64,000 nt of DNA from DASPLX01 sp035627375. GTDB taxonomy: Bacteria > Pseudomonadota > Gammaproteobacteria > Burkholderiales > Burkholderiaceae_D. Shown here piece after piece: positions 1 through 8,584 of this stretch. The position numbers were made by a program, and so were the translations under genes. How positions within the stretch are numbered: position 1 is the first letter of the stretch; each line of letters opens with the position of its first letter. The notes under the pieces are model-generated. The model was not told where the DNA came from. It did not search any database and saw nothing but the letters and a program-made list of their open reading frames with translations. The DNA is taken from NCBI GenBank assembly GCA_035627375.1, contig DASPLX010000061.1, positions 59,239 to 123,238 of the forward strand, given 5' to 3'.

Positions 1-147
1 TTCCAGGTGCGGGCCCGGATGGGTCGATTGCAGGGTGACGCGCCAGGCGATACCGAACAGGATGGCGGCCAGCGCGATGCTGGCCAGCAGGGCCGCATAG
101 ATGCGGATATAGAGGCGTTGCGACAGGCGCGGGCCATTCCTAGACAT
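1..147 (-). CDS. Sensor histidine kinase, N-terminal fragment (cut by window edge)
   Basis: Only the first 49 residues are in the window. They show a short basic N-terminus (MSRNGPRLSQRL) followed by one hydrophobic membrane segment at about residues 13-36, the usual start of an inner-membrane two-component kinase. The start codon overlaps the stop of the response regulator by 8 bases, so the two are translationally coupled and the kinase is inferred to be the cognate partner. No kinase domain is visible here; the assignment rests on position after an OmpR-type regulator and on the N-terminal topology. The neighbouring Spy-like gene and CpxR-type box suggest an envelope-stress (CpxA-like) sensor. 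Confidence 0.7.
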   Translation of the reverse strand, partial: MSRNGPRLSQRLYIRIYAALLASIALAAILFGIAWRVTLQSTHPGPHLE

Positions 148-868
148 CCTGCACCTTCGCGAAGACATAGCCGGCGCCGCGCACCGTGATGATGCGCTTC
201 GGATGCCGCGTATCGTCTTCGATCGCGGCCCGCAGGCGGCCGATGTGGACATCGATGGAACGGTCGAAGGCTTCGAGCGGCTCGCCCTTGACCAGGTCCA
301 TCAGCTGTTCGCGCGACAGCACGCGCCCGGCCCGCTCCGCCATCGCCAGCAGCAGATCGAACTGGTACGACGTGACGACGCGCTGGCGATTGTCGACCCG
401 GACGACGCGCGCATCGGGATCGATTTCGAGGCGGCCGAAGCGCAAGACATGCGGCATGCCCGGCCCGCTCGCCACCGTGCCTTGATGCCGGCGCAGCACG
501 GCGCGCAGGCGGGCCAGCAGTTCGCGCGGCTCGAACGGTTTCGGCAGGTAATCGTCGGCGCCGATTTCGAGTCCGACCACGCGGTCCATCGGATCGCCCT
601 TGGCGGTCAGCATCACGATCGGGATCGCCGCCCCCGCTGAGGACTGCGCGCGGATCTGGCGGCACACGTCAAGGCCGTCGGCGTCGGGCAGCATCAGGTC
701 GAGCAGCACCAGCGAATACTCGGCGCCGTTCTGCGGCTGGCGCAACAAGGTCAGCCCTTCCTGAGCGGTTTCGACATGCCGCACGTCGAAACCGTTCTGG
801 CCCAGGTAGGTGGCGACCATCCCGGCCAGGCGATGGTCGTCTTCTATCATCAGCAGGCGTTGCGTCAT
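140..868 (-). CDS. OmpR/PhoB-family response regulator, CpxR-like
   Basis: A 242-residue two-domain DNA-binding regulator. The receiver domain (about 1-120) has the acidic pair D10-D11, phospho-acceptor D57 in LVLLDLMLP, T88 and K110 in LPKPFE. The C-terminal winged helix (about 140-238) ends in the typical RGAGYVF turn of OmpR-type effectors. The kinase gene follows with an 8-base overlap. A divergent-style CpxR half-site pair lies upstream of the adjacent Spy/CpxP-like gene, which suggests this regulator is the local CpxR equivalent. That is inference: OmpR-family members cannot be told apart by motifs alone, and RstA- or TctD-like roles remain possible. Confidence 0.9.
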   Translation of the reverse strand: MTQRLLMIEDDHRLAGMVATYLGQNGFDVRHVETAQEGLTLLRQPQNGAEYSLVLLDLMLPDADGLDVCRQIRAQSSAGAAIPIVMLTAKGDPMDRVVGLEIGADDYLPKPFEPRELLARLRAVLRRHQGTVASGPGMPHVLRFGRLEIDPDARVVRVDNRQRVVTSYQFDLLLAMAERAGRVLSREQLMDLVKGEPLEAFDRSIDVHIGRLRAAIEDDTRHPKRIITVRGAGYVFAKVQDV

Positions 869-926
869 GTTCTCTCGTCGGGGCGTCGGTGCCGCAAACG
901 GCTCTCCCGCGATTTTACGCGATCGA

Positions 927-1433
927 TCAGCGTGCCCGCTCCATGCGCTTCTGGAAGCGTTCGAGCGCCTTGGCGCGTTGTTCCGGCGTCAAGACCTCGG
1001 CGGCGTCGGCGATGGCTTGGGTCATGCGTTTCGACACCTGGTCGGCCAGCTGCATCTGCGCGACGCGCAATTGTTCCAGCGCGGAACGGTCGATGCTGCG
1101 CTGGCCCAGCGCGTTCGCGATCTGCCGGCGCGCCGCGCGGTGCTGTTCGCGCAGCGGGCGCAGGTCGGCGATGGCGGCCTTGAAGATCTCGCCGAGGCGC
1201 GCCTTCTGGTCGGCGCTGGCGTCGGGCACGATGCGGGAGATCATGTGCTCGATGCGCTCGGCCGCCTCGGCCGGGTCCATCGTTGCATGCATGCCGTGGC
1301 GATGCATGCCCCAGCCATGCCCTTCGTTGGCGTAGCTGATGCCGGCGATGGAGGAGGCGGCGGCGACGGCGGCGATCATGCCGCCGATGATCCAGCGGCG
1401 GCCGCCGCGGGAGGTTTGCGCTTGCTCGTTCAT
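927..1433 (-). CDS. Spy/CpxP-like periplasmic protein (LTxxQ family)
   Basis: A 168-residue protein with an N-terminal hydrophobic export signal (about residues 13-35, ending near SYANEGHG) and a mature part made almost entirely of charged helices. It carries the family motif LTPEQR near the C-terminus. A His/Met-rich patch (HGWGMHRHGMHATM) follows the signal and could bind metal. Spy/CpxP proteins are periplasmic chaperones or stress regulators that feed back on Cpx-type kinases. I chose the start at 1433 because AGGAAGGA sits just upstream; an in-frame start 57 bases earlier lacks this. The gene precedes the two-component pair by 58 bases on the same strand, so the three may form an operon. 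Confidence 0.82.
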   Translation of the reverse strand: MNEQAQTSRGGRRWIIGGMIAAVAAASSIAGISYANEGHGWGMHRHGMHATMDPAEAAERIEHMISRIVPDASADQKARLGEIFKAAIADLRPLREQHRAARRQIANALGQRSIDRSALEQLRVAQMQLADQVSKRMTQAIADAAEVLTPEQRAKALERFQKRMERAR

Positions 1434-1526
1434 GGGGAATCCTTCCTGTTCAAGTGAGGCATGACGTAGGAGTGTCATGCATGGCATCACTGTAGGCAGG
1501 CAAGATTGAGCGACTGTGGCGGCCGG

Positions 1527-1541
1527 GTAAAGTTTTGTAAA
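1527..1541 (-). promoter_or_regulatory. Candidate CpxR box (GTAAA-N5-GTAAA)
   Basis: The plus strand reads GTAAA GTTTT GTAAA, an exact match to the Cpx consensus of two GTAAA repeats separated by 4-8 bases. It sits about 94 bases upstream of the Spy/CpxP-like start, between that gene and the end of the serine hydrolase. The orientation is reversed relative to the gene. It supports autoregulated envelope-stress control of the Spy-like gene and the following regulator-kinase pair. Confidence 0.6.
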
Positions 1542-1547
1542 GCCGCC

Positions 1548-3026
1548 TTATTCGGTCAGGCCGCCCAGGCGTCCGCTCACATTGCTGTGCCAGCGCATGC
1601 GCGCGATCTTGCCGTCCGCGCCGCGCTCGAACACGACTTCCTCGGCCAGCGATTCGTCGTCGCGCAGGCGCCGAAAGGTATCGTTGCCGACATGCTTGAG
1701 CACGGTCATGTCGCCGGCGGGATCGTTGTTCGGCAGATCGAGCACCGCCAGGTGCGCGCCCCACGGCACGATCACCGTTTCGCCGTTCCACGGCTGGGCG
1801 ACGTAGCGGCCGGCATAGGTTTCGAGATCGATCTTCGCCGGTTCCAGCTTCTTGCCTTTGTCGAGCAGCTTGCGCAACGGCCTGACATAGGCGGACGTCT
1901 CGACCATGGCATTGCTCATGAAGATGACGCCGAGCTTGTCCGCCGGCATCATGGTCAAGGCGGTGCGGTAGCCGGGGCAGGAGCCGCCGTGGCCGACGTA
2001 GGTCTTGTTGCCGTCGCGGGTGACCGCGAAGCCGAGTCCCCAGGTGGTCTTGCCGTCCGGATCGATCCATTGCACGCGCTGCATTTCGCGCAGCGTCGAC
2101 GGCCGCAGGATTTCGGCGGCGCCGCCGTCGAGCAAGCGGAACTGCCAGGAAGCGAAGCGGGCCAGGTCCTCGACCGTCGAGCTGAAGCCGGCGGCCGGCG
2201 TGATCGCATTGATCTCGAACGGCTTGACCGGATTGCGCGTGCCGTCGCGCCGCAGCGCGCTGAAGCCGTGCGCGAGGCGCTTGCCGTACAGCTCGGTCGG
2301 CATGCGGGTGCGCGTATCGGCCAGCTTGAGCGGATCGAGGATATGGCGGCGGACATAATCGTCATATGGCATGCCCGATACCTTGGCCACGATTTCGCCG
2401 AGCAGTGCCATGCCCAGGTTGCTGTACTGGAAGCGATCGGATGCCGGCATCAGCATCGGTTGCTCCTTCAGCTTTTCCTGGAGCTGAGTGCGGGTGGGGA
2501 AGGTGAAATCCGGCCCGGTCCAGTACGGAAAATCGGATTCGCGCGGCAAGCCCGACGAATGGGTCAGCAAGGAACGGATCGTCAGCGGCGCGCCGTCCGG
2601 CGCCGTGCGCCGGATCGCGAAATCGGGCAGTACGGCGCCGATATCGTCGTCGAGCCGCAACTTGCCCTGTTCCCAGAGCTGCATCACGGCCACGGACGTG
2701 AACAGCTTCGAAATCGAGCAGACGCTGTAAATGGTGTCGCTCGCCGCCGGCACCTTTCCCTTGATATCGATCGTGCCGTAGCCCTTGCTCCAGATCAGAT
2801 CGTCGCCGGCCACCACGCCGGCCGACAGGCCGGGTATGCGGTCATAAGCCTGCTGCGCATCGAGCCAGAGGTCGATCAGGCGCAGCGCGTCGCGATACTG
2901 CGTTTTCGGATGCGGCGCGGCGGCGGCCGGCGCCGAGGACGGCTCCGGCGTCTTCGTCTGCGCGCCCGCGGCGGCGCAGGCCATGGTCAAGGCCAGGACG
3001 GCCGCATGGATGCATTGGATTTTCAC
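1548..3026 (-). CDS. Secreted serine hydrolase, beta-lactamase/class C (S12) family
   Basis: A 492-residue exported protein with a clear signal peptide (about 1-22, cutting near AAAGAQ). The serine beta-lactamase / D-Ala-D-Ala carboxypeptidase fold is shown by the SxxK motif S104-I-S-K107, a YSN motif (QYSNLGMAL) and the HGG box (GHGGSCPGYR). A C-terminal extension of about 120 residues follows the catalytic domain, as in esterase/peptidase members of the family. The protein is longer than AmpC, so a peptidase or esterase acting on peptidoglycan or small esters is likelier than antibiotic resistance. The gene ends 17 bases after the M16 peptidase start-side neighbour's stop on the same strand, so the two may be co-transcribed. 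Confidence 0.85.
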   Translation of the reverse strand: MKIQCIHAAVLALTMACAAAGAQTKTPEPSSAPAAAAPHPKTQYRDALRLIDLWLDAQQAYDRIPGLSAGVVAGDDLIWSKGYGTIDIKGKVPAASDTIYSVCSISKLFTSVAVMQLWEQGKLRLDDDIGAVLPDFAIRRTAPDGAPLTIRSLLTHSSGLPRESDFPYWTGPDFTFPTRTQLQEKLKEQPMLMPASDRFQYSNLGMALLGEIVAKVSGMPYDDYVRRHILDPLKLADTRTRMPTELYGKRLAHGFSALRRDGTRNPVKPFEINAITPAAGFSSTVEDLARFASWQFRLLDGGAAEILRPSTLREMQRVQWIDPDGKTTWGLGFAVTRDGNKTYVGHGGSCPGYRTALTMMPADKLGVIFMSNAMVETSAYVRPLRKLLDKGKKLEPAKIDLETYAGRYVAQPWNGETVIVPWGAHLAVLDLPNNDPAGDMTVLKHVGNDTFRRLRDDESLAEEVVFERGADGKIARMRWHSNVSGRLGGLTE

Positions 3027-3042
3027 GATATCTCCCAGGTCG

Positions 3043-5775
3043 TTACGGCTTGACTGCCGCTTTCATCTTGCTATGGTCGCCGGCCACGACGACGGTCAGC
3101 CGCGCCGGATCGATCGCCTTGCGGAACGCGGTATTGACCTGCTCCACCGTCGCGGCGCTGATCTTGTCTTCGATCTGCTTGCTCCAGGCCCAGGTGCGGT
3201 TGAGATACAGGAAGCCGGTCCAGCCCGAGGCCACGTTGCCGTCCTGCGCGCGGGTCTGCAGGCGCTGCTGCAGGATGCCGGATTTGGCGCGCGCGATTTC
3301 CTCGGCCGTGAAACCGTCCTTCGCCGCCCGCGCCAGTTCCTCCTTGATGGCGGTCTCGAGGCGCGCCAGGTTCTGCGGCGCCGCGATCGCGGAAATGACG
3401 AATTGGCCGGCCTTGTCCAGCGCCCCGACATGCAGCGACGAGTGGCCGCCGTACGACAGGCCGTCCTTCTGGCGGATGCGATCGATCAGGCGCGAATTCA
3501 GTCCGCCGCTGCCGAACAGATAATTGGCGATCATCATGGCGGGGAAGTCGGGATCGTCGTCGCGCATCGGGATATTGATGCGCGCGAGATAAGTGCCGTT
3601 TTCCTTGTCCGGGGTATCGATGTCGAGCCGGGCCGGCGGAATCTCGAAATGCCGGGTGGCGACGCGGGTGTAGGGCATCGCACTGTTCCAGCCGGCGAAG
3701 GCTTCCTCGACCACTTTCGCGATGGCCGCCGCATCGAAATCGCCCACGATCGCCATCTCGCCCTTGCTGGCGCCGTAGAAAGCCTTGTGATACGCCTTGA
3801 CTTCGTCGAGCGTGACGGCTTGCAGCGCCGCCAGTTGCTCGTCGATCGTCAGCGGCGCGCGCCAGTCGCCTTTCGGATAACGGTTGAAATGCTGGGCCAG
3901 CGCCTGGCCGGCGAGCGCGGCCGGCTCGCTGCGCTGCGCCTCGACGGCGACGATGCGCTGCTTGCGCAGCTGTTCGAATTCCTCGGCCGGGAAGGTCGGC
4001 TCCTTCAGCACTTGCGCGATCAGGCGCAGCGCCGCCGGCAAGTGCTCGCGCGTCGTTTCGAAGCGATAGATATCGCCGGAGATCTTCAGCCTGGAGAATT
4101 CGTCGGCCAGCTGCTGGCGCGTGTATTTCGCGTTGCCGCGCACCAGCATCGCGCGCGTCAACGAGGCGACGGTTTGCTTGCCGAACAGGGTCTTTTCGTC
4201 GCCCCAATGCAAATCGAGGGCGACCGCCACCGTCTCGCCGCGGTTCTTCTTCGGCAGCAGCGCGAGGTCGATGCCGCCGACCTTGCTGCGCTGGGTGCGC
4301 TTATCGAGATTGTCCTGCGACGGATCGAAGGCTTCGGCGACGGAACCTTGCTCCTTGGCCTTGAAATCCTTCATCACCTCGGCCACGCTCGGGGCGGCCG
4401 GGATATCGACGCGCTGCGGCTGGTCTTCCGGATGGAACAGGCCGACCACGCGATTGTCGCGCTTGAAATAGCGCTTGGCGGCCTCGGTCACGCGCTCGGC
4501 GGACATGCTGCCGATCGTTTCGCGGTCTTGGAAGAACAGGCGCCAGTCGCCCATCGCGATCGCTTCGGACAAGGCGACGCCGATGCGCTCGTGATCGTTG
4601 AGGGTCTTCTCGATCGCGTTGGCATACTGGATGCGCACGCGGTCCATTTCTTCCTTGGTCGGCGGCTTCTTGTGGAAGTCCTCGACCGTGGCGATCAGCG
4701 CGTCGCGCACCGGCTCGACCGGCTCGCCTTTCTTGACCACGGCGCCGAGGATCTGCAGGCCGGGCGCGTAACCGCTCAACGGGAAGGCGAACACCTGGGC
4801 CGCCTTGCCGGTCTCGACCAATTGCTTGTGCAGGCGGCCGTTCGGCGTGTCGCCGAGAATCTGCGAGACGAAGCTCATCGCGTCGTTGTCGGCGTGCAGT
4901 CCGCTCGGAATCTTGTAGGCGGTGAAGACGATCTGCACGTCGCCTTTGCGACGGACGGTGAAGCTGCGTTCGCCGTCCTGGGTCGGCTCGACGGTCCAGA
5001 ATTTCGGCAGCGCCTGCTTCGGCTTGGCGATCTTGCCGAACGCTTCGGTGATCCATTGCAGCGTCTTGGCCGTGTCGAACTTGCCCGCCACCAGCAGCAC
5101 CGCGTTGTCGGGGCGATAGTAGGTGCGGTAGAAGGCTTGCAGGTTCGCGATCTCGACGTTCTCGATGTCGCTGCGGTTGCCGATCGTCGAGCGGCCGTAG
5201 CTATGCCAATCGTAGGCGATGCTTTGCATGCGTTTGAGCATCACGCCGAACGGAGAGTTTTCTCCGGCTTCGAATTCGTTGCGCACGACCGTCATCTCGG
5301 AATCGAGATCCTTCTTCGCGATGAAGGAATTGACCATGCGGTCGGCTTCCATGTTCAGCGCCCACTTCAGGTTGTCGTCGCTGGCCTGGAACAGCTCGTA
5401 GTAGTTGGTGCGGTCGAGCCAGGTGGTGCCGTTGAAGCGCATGCCGCGCCGGGTGAATTCCTGCGTGATGTTCGGGTGCTTGGGCGTGCCCTTGAACAGC
5501 AGGTGCTCCAGCAGATGCGCCATGCCGGTCTCGCCGTAGTTCTCGTGGCGCGAGCCGACCAGGTAAGTGATGTTGACGACCACCGTCGGCTTCGACACGT
5601 CGGGAAACAGCAGCACTTTCAAGCCGTTGGCGAGCCGGTACTCGGTGATGCCTTCCACCGAGGTCGCCTGGGTCACGCCCGGCGGCAGTTTTTGCGCGAA
5701 CGCGCCGTCGGCGAACAAAGTCAGCGTGGCGCTCGCCAGCAGCGCGGCAAGAATGCGTCTCCAGCCTTTCAGCAT
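3043..5775 (-). CDS. Periplasmic M16 zinc peptidase, two-domain (insulinase/PqqL-like)
   Basis: A 910-residue exported metallopeptidase. A signal peptide (about 1-27) precedes the first M16 domain, which carries the inverted zinc motif HLLEH at residues 87-91 and the distal glutamate in RNEFEAGEN. A second, catalytically silent M16 half follows at about 450-900, as in two-domain bacterial M16 proteins. The family degrades small unstructured peptides inside a closed chamber. The start at 5775 is preferred because AAAGGA lies upstream and it gives the signal peptide; a frame extension to 5874 has neither. The serine hydrolase gene follows 16 bases downstream. Confidence 0.9.
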   Translation of the reverse strand: MLKGWRRILAALLASATLTLFADGAFAQKLPPGVTQATSVEGITEYRLANGLKVLLFPDVSKPTVVVNITYLVGSRHENYGETGMAHLLEHLLFKGTPKHPNITQEFTRRGMRFNGTTWLDRTNYYELFQASDDNLKWALNMEADRMVNSFIAKKDLDSEMTVVRNEFEAGENSPFGVMLKRMQSIAYDWHSYGRSTIGNRSDIENVEIANLQAFYRTYYRPDNAVLLVAGKFDTAKTLQWITEAFGKIAKPKQALPKFWTVEPTQDGERSFTVRRKGDVQIVFTAYKIPSGLHADNDAMSFVSQILGDTPNGRLHKQLVETGKAAQVFAFPLSGYAPGLQILGAVVKKGEPVEPVRDALIATVEDFHKKPPTKEEMDRVRIQYANAIEKTLNDHERIGVALSEAIAMGDWRLFFQDRETIGSMSAERVTEAAKRYFKRDNRVVGLFHPEDQPQRVDIPAAPSVAEVMKDFKAKEQGSVAEAFDPSQDNLDKRTQRSKVGGIDLALLPKKNRGETVAVALDLHWGDEKTLFGKQTVASLTRAMLVRGNAKYTRQQLADEFSRLKISGDIYRFETTREHLPAALRLIAQVLKEPTFPAEEFEQLRKQRIVAVEAQRSEPAALAGQALAQHFNRYPKGDWRAPLTIDEQLAALQAVTLDEVKAYHKAFYGASKGEMAIVGDFDAAAIAKVVEEAFAGWNSAMPYTRVATRHFEIPPARLDIDTPDKENGTYLARINIPMRDDDPDFPAMMIANYLFGSGGLNSRLIDRIRQKDGLSYGGHSSLHVGALDKAGQFVISAIAAPQNLARLETAIKEELARAAKDGFTAEEIARAKSGILQQRLQTRAQDGNVASGWTGFLYLNRTWAWSKQIEDKISAATVEQVNTAFRKAIDPARLTVVVAGDHSKMKAAVKP

Positions 5776-5830
5776 GGTGTGTCGTCCTTTCGAGTGTGGA
5801 TAGGTCGGGCGCGGCCGGCGCCGTGGGGGG

Positions 5831-5859
5831 ATTATATGAAGAAAGAAGGCGATTGCGCA
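5831..5859 (-). promoter_or_regulatory. Candidate sigma-70 promoter for the M16 peptidase gene
   Basis: On the minus strand a perfect -10 hexamer TATAAT lies at 5831-5836, with a weak -35 (TGCGCA, 3 of 6) at 17-base spacing. It is 56 bases upstream of the chosen start. The -10 match is strong and the -35 poor, so this is a candidate only. Confidence 0.4.
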
Positions 5860-5982
5860 GCGCGCGATTGACATTGCCCTCGGCGAATTCGTTTCGTGTC
5901 TGGAAGCAATTCCCGCCTGAACGGTTCGGCAGCGGGCGCGGCATTTCCTGCGCTTATGACGCTGGTCGCATCGGACTCCGCA

Positions 5983-6201
5983 TCATTCCGGTGGAAACTT
6001 TTCCTTGATGAATAGCCACAGGAGAAAACTGATCACGCCCCATGCCAAAAGCAGGATCGTCACGGTGGGGAAATCGAATTCGAAATCTGGCCGCGCATCC
6101 TTGATGAAAGGAAATGCCGTGACGGGCGCAACCAGGGTGCCGAGGAGCCAAGCCCGGAACCGTTGGGATTGTCCGAGGCGGAATCTTATTTTGGGAAGCA
6201 T
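5983..6201 (-). CDS. Small hypothetical membrane protein
   Basis: A 72-residue frame starting MLPKIRFRLG, with two hydrophobic stretches (about residues 17-30, and 46-66 containing TILLLAWGVISFLLWLF) and a charged C-terminus (KEKFPPE). The composition fits a small two-helix inner-membrane protein. No strong ribosome binding site is visible upstream, and a longer frame to 6318 adds only arginine-rich, non-coding-looking sequence. I do not recognise the family. It lies 31 bases downstream of moeB on the same strand and could be its operon partner. Confidence 0.45.
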   Translation of the reverse strand: MLPKIRFRLGQSQRFRAWLLGTLVAPVTAFPFIKDARPDFEFDFPTVTILLLAWGVISFLLWLFIKEKFPPE

Positions 6202-6232
6202 GAAGAGGGATGGTTCGGAGGCTCTTGTCGAC

Positions 6233-6994
6233 TCACGGCTTGACGGTGGCCGACCCGCAAACCACGCAATCCGCGCTGCGCCCCACCTTGATGCCGGTCC
6301 ACTCCATCGACCGCGCATCGAGCAGCAGCAGGCGTCCCGCCAGCGACTCGCCGGTCTGCGCCGCCAGCTTCAGCGCTTCCGCCGCCTGCATCGTGCCGAT
6401 GATGCCGACCAGCGGCGCGAACACGCCCATCGTCGAGCACAGCGTCTCCTCGAATTGCTGATCGGGCGGGAACAGGCAGGCATAGCAGGGCGCGTCCGGC
6501 GCGCGCGGGTCGAAGACGCTGATCTGGCCGTCGAAACGGATGGCGGCGCCCGAGACCAGCGGCACCCGGTGCGCGACGCAGGCGCGGTTGACCGCGTGGC
6601 GAGTGGCGAAGTTGTCGCTGCAATCGAGGACCACGGTGGCGGCGCGCACCAGTTCGTCCAGGCGTTCGCCCTCGGCGCGTTCGGTCAGGGCGACGACCTC
6701 GATCTCGGGGTTGATCCGCGCCAGCGTCTCCTTGCCCGATTGCGCCTTCGGCAGGCCGACGCGTTCCGTGGTGTGCAGAATCTGGCGCTGCAGATTGGTC
6801 AGGTCGACCGTGTCGTTGTCGACCAGCGTGATCTTGCCGACGCCGGCCGAGGCGAGGTAGAAGGCGGCCGGCGAACCGAGCCCGCCGGCGCCGATCACCA
6901 GCGCATGGGCGGCCAGGATTCTTTCCTGTCCCTCGATGCCGATCTCGTCGAGCAGGATATGGCGCGAATAGCGCAGGAGCTGGTTGTCGTTCAT
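6233..6994 (-). CDS. moeB: Molybdopterin-synthase adenylyltransferase / ThiF-family E1-like enzyme
   Basis: A 253-residue E1-like enzyme that adenylates the C-terminal Gly-Gly of a sulphur-carrier protein (MoaD or ThiS) in molybdopterin or thiamine synthesis. The nucleotide-binding loop GAGGLGS is at residues 35-41, the conserved LDCSDNFATR segment follows, and two CxxC pairs (CYAC, CVVC) form the structural zinc site. Length and start (MNDNQLLRYSRHI) match MoeB/HesA proteins. No other molybdenum cofactor or thiamine gene is adjacent, so MoeB versus ThiF cannot be settled from context. A T-tract terminator separates it from the upstream ctpA-type gene. Confidence 0.88.
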   Translation of the reverse strand: MNDNQLLRYSRHILLDEIGIEGQERILAAHALVIGAGGLGSPAAFYLASAGVGKITLVDNDTVDLTNLQRQILHTTERVGLPKAQSGKETLARINPEIEVVALTERAEGERLDELVRAATVVLDCSDNFATRHAVNRACVAHRVPLVSGAAIRFDGQISVFDPRAPDAPCYACLFPPDQQFEETLCSTMGVFAPLVGIIGTMQAAEALKLAAQTGESLAGRLLLLDARSMEWTGIKVGRSADCVVCGSATVKP

Positions 6995-7019
6995 GGAGCC
7001 GTCTGTCTCGTCGTGGAGT

Positions 7020-7037
7020 GCCGCCTATTGTAGGCCG
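7020..7037 (-). promoter_or_regulatory. Palindromic -10-like element upstream of moeB
   Basis: The 18-base block GCCGCCTATTGTAGGCCG contains the inverted repeat GCCTA-TTG-TAGGC and, on the minus strand, a TACAAT -10-like hexamer 33 bases upstream of the moeB start. Almost the same block (one mismatch) lies upstream of gpmA at 10811-10828. No convincing -35 is visible. Confidence 0.35.
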
Positions 7038-7043
7038 CGTGCG

Positions 7044-7070
7044 AAAAAAAGGCCGCATCGCTGCGGCCTT
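7044..7070 (-). terminator. Rho-independent terminator after the ctpA-type gene
   Basis: A perfect 9-bp inverted repeat (AAGGCCGCA at 7049-7057 against TGCGGCCTT at 7062-7070, loop TCGC) is followed on the minus strand by seven T residues. It lies 32 bases past the stop of the S41 protease and ends transcription before moeB. Confidence 0.85.
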
Positions 7071-7101
7071 CGCATGCGCGCCGATAAGGTATCGGCCGCG
7101 T

Positions 7102-8577
7102 TTATTTCCTGTTCTTCTCGCCCGGCTTCTCGTTCGGTTTCGGATCGTTGATCGTCGGTTCCTTCTTGCTTTCGACGACCTTGGTTTTCGCGACCTGGAC
7201 CGGCAAGCCCTTCAGGTGGTTCAGCGCTTGCGCCAGCTGGAAATCGTCCGCGCCGCCGAGTTCGATCGGCTTGCGCTTTTTCTCGAGCGCGGCGATGCGC
7301 TGTTCTTCTTCCAATTCGTCGAAGGTCGGCGCATTGGCGGCATCGTCCTTGTCCTTGTCGTTGGACAGGTGCTTCTGCAAATCGGCCTCGCGCAGGCGGA
7401 AGCTGTTCAAGCCGTCGCCGTCCGGGGTTTCGTCGACCATCAGGTCGGGCACGATGCCCTTGGCCTGGATCGCGCGGCCGTTCGGCGTGTAATAGCGCGC
7501 CGTCGTCAGCTTGACGGCGGTATCGGCCGACAATTGGCGGATCGTCTGCACCGAACCCTTGCCGAAGGTTTGCGAACCCATGATGGTGGCGCGCTTGTAA
7601 TCCTGCAGGGCGCCGGCGACGATTTCGGAAGCCGAGGCCGAACCGCCGTTGACCAGCACGACCATCGGCACTTTCTTGACGGCTTCCGGCAGCTTGGCCA
7701 GCGGATCGCCGGAAGAGCGCGTCGCATAGAATTCGCGGCGCGCATAGAAGGTTTGCTTCGAATCGGGCAGCTGGCCGTTGGTCGACACCACGACCGCATC
7801 CTTGGGCAGGAAGGCGGCCGAGATGCCGATCGCGCCCGGCAGCACGCCGCCCGGATCGTTGCGCAGGTCGAGCACCAAGCCTTTCAGGTTCGGTTCCTGG
7901 GCATAGATGCCGCTGAGCTTCTTGACCATGTCCTCGACGGTCGGCTCCTGGAATTGCGAGATGCGCACCCAGGCGTAGCCGGGTTCGACCAGCTTGGCCT
8001 TCACGCTCTGCACGCGGATTTCCTGGCGCGTGATCGTGACGATGATCGGCTTGTCTTCATCCTTGCGCGCGATCGTCAGCGTGATCTTGGTGTTCGGTTC
8101 GCCGCGCATTTTCTTGACGGCTTCGTCGAGCGTCATGCCCTTGACCGGCGTGTGGTCGAGGCGGGTGATCAGGTCGCCGGCCTTGATGCCGGCCTTGTAA
8201 GCGGGAGAATCCTCGATCGGCGAGATGACCTTGACGTAGCCGTCTTCCATGCCGACCTCGATGCCGAGGCCGACGAATTTGCCCTGCGTGCCTTCACGTA
8301 ATTCCTTGAAGGCTTTCTTGTCGAGATAGGAGGAATGCGGATCGAGCGACGCCACCATGCCCGAGATGGCCTCGGTCAGCAGCTTCTTGTCTTCGACGGC
8401 TTCCACGTAGTCGGATTTGATGAGGCCGAACACGTCGGCCAGTTGGCGCAGTTCGTCGACCGGCAGCGGAGAACCGGCGATGTTCTTTTGCGCGAGCGCA
8501 TCGAATTGCATCGATGCGCCGATACCCGCGATCATGCCGAGGCCGATCAAGCCGATATTCTTCAGTTTGCTGCTCAT
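7102..8577 (-). CDS. Carboxy-terminal processing protease, S41 family
   Basis: A 491-residue CtpA-type periplasmic protease with an N-terminal hydrophobic anchor or signal (about 7-23), a PDZ domain (about 95-185) and an S41 catalytic core. The Ser-Lys dyad is visible as GGSASASE (nucleophile about S315) and FGKGSVQ (K340). Such proteases trim C-termini of periplasmic and membrane proteins and often control murein hydrolases. The EnvC-like gene lies just upstream, ending 8 bases before this start, so the two are almost certainly co-transcribed: a protease plus a murein-hydrolase activator in one unit. The C-terminus is Lys/Pro-rich and looks disordered. Confidence 0.92.
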   Translation of the reverse strand: MSSKLKNIGLIGLGMIAGIGASMQFDALAQKNIAGSPLPVDELRQLADVFGLIKSDYVEAVEDKKLLTEAISGMVASLDPHSSYLDKKAFKELREGTQGKFVGLGIEVGMEDGYVKVISPIEDSPAYKAGIKAGDLITRLDHTPVKGMTLDEAVKKMRGEPNTKITLTIARKDEDKPIIVTITRQEIRVQSVKAKLVEPGYAWVRISQFQEPTVEDMVKKLSGIYAQEPNLKGLVLDLRNDPGGVLPGAIGISAAFLPKDAVVVSTNGQLPDSKQTFYARREFYATRSSGDPLAKLPEAVKKVPMVVLVNGGSASASEIVAGALQDYKRATIMGSQTFGKGSVQTIRQLSADTAVKLTTARYYTPNGRAIQAKGIVPDLMVDETPDGDGLNSFRLREADLQKHLSNDKDKDDAANAPTFDELEEEQRIAALEKKRKPIELGGADDFQLAQALNHLKGLPVQVAKTKVVESKKEPTINDPKPNEKPGEKNRK

Positions 8578-8584
8578 GTTCCAC

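Noticed and set aside
1548..3026. Antibiotic-inactivating AmpC beta-lactamase
   Set aside because: SxxK, YSN and HGG are shared with many esterases and peptidases; length (492) and the C-terminal extension do not match AmpC, and there is no ampR neighbour.
2983..5871. A 962-residue open frame on the plus strand opposite the M16 peptidase
   Set aside because: It is the antisense shadow of a high-GC gene: the sequence is His/Arg/Ala/Asp-rich with no recognisable domain, and the minus-strand gene has a full catalytic motif, signal and ribosome site.
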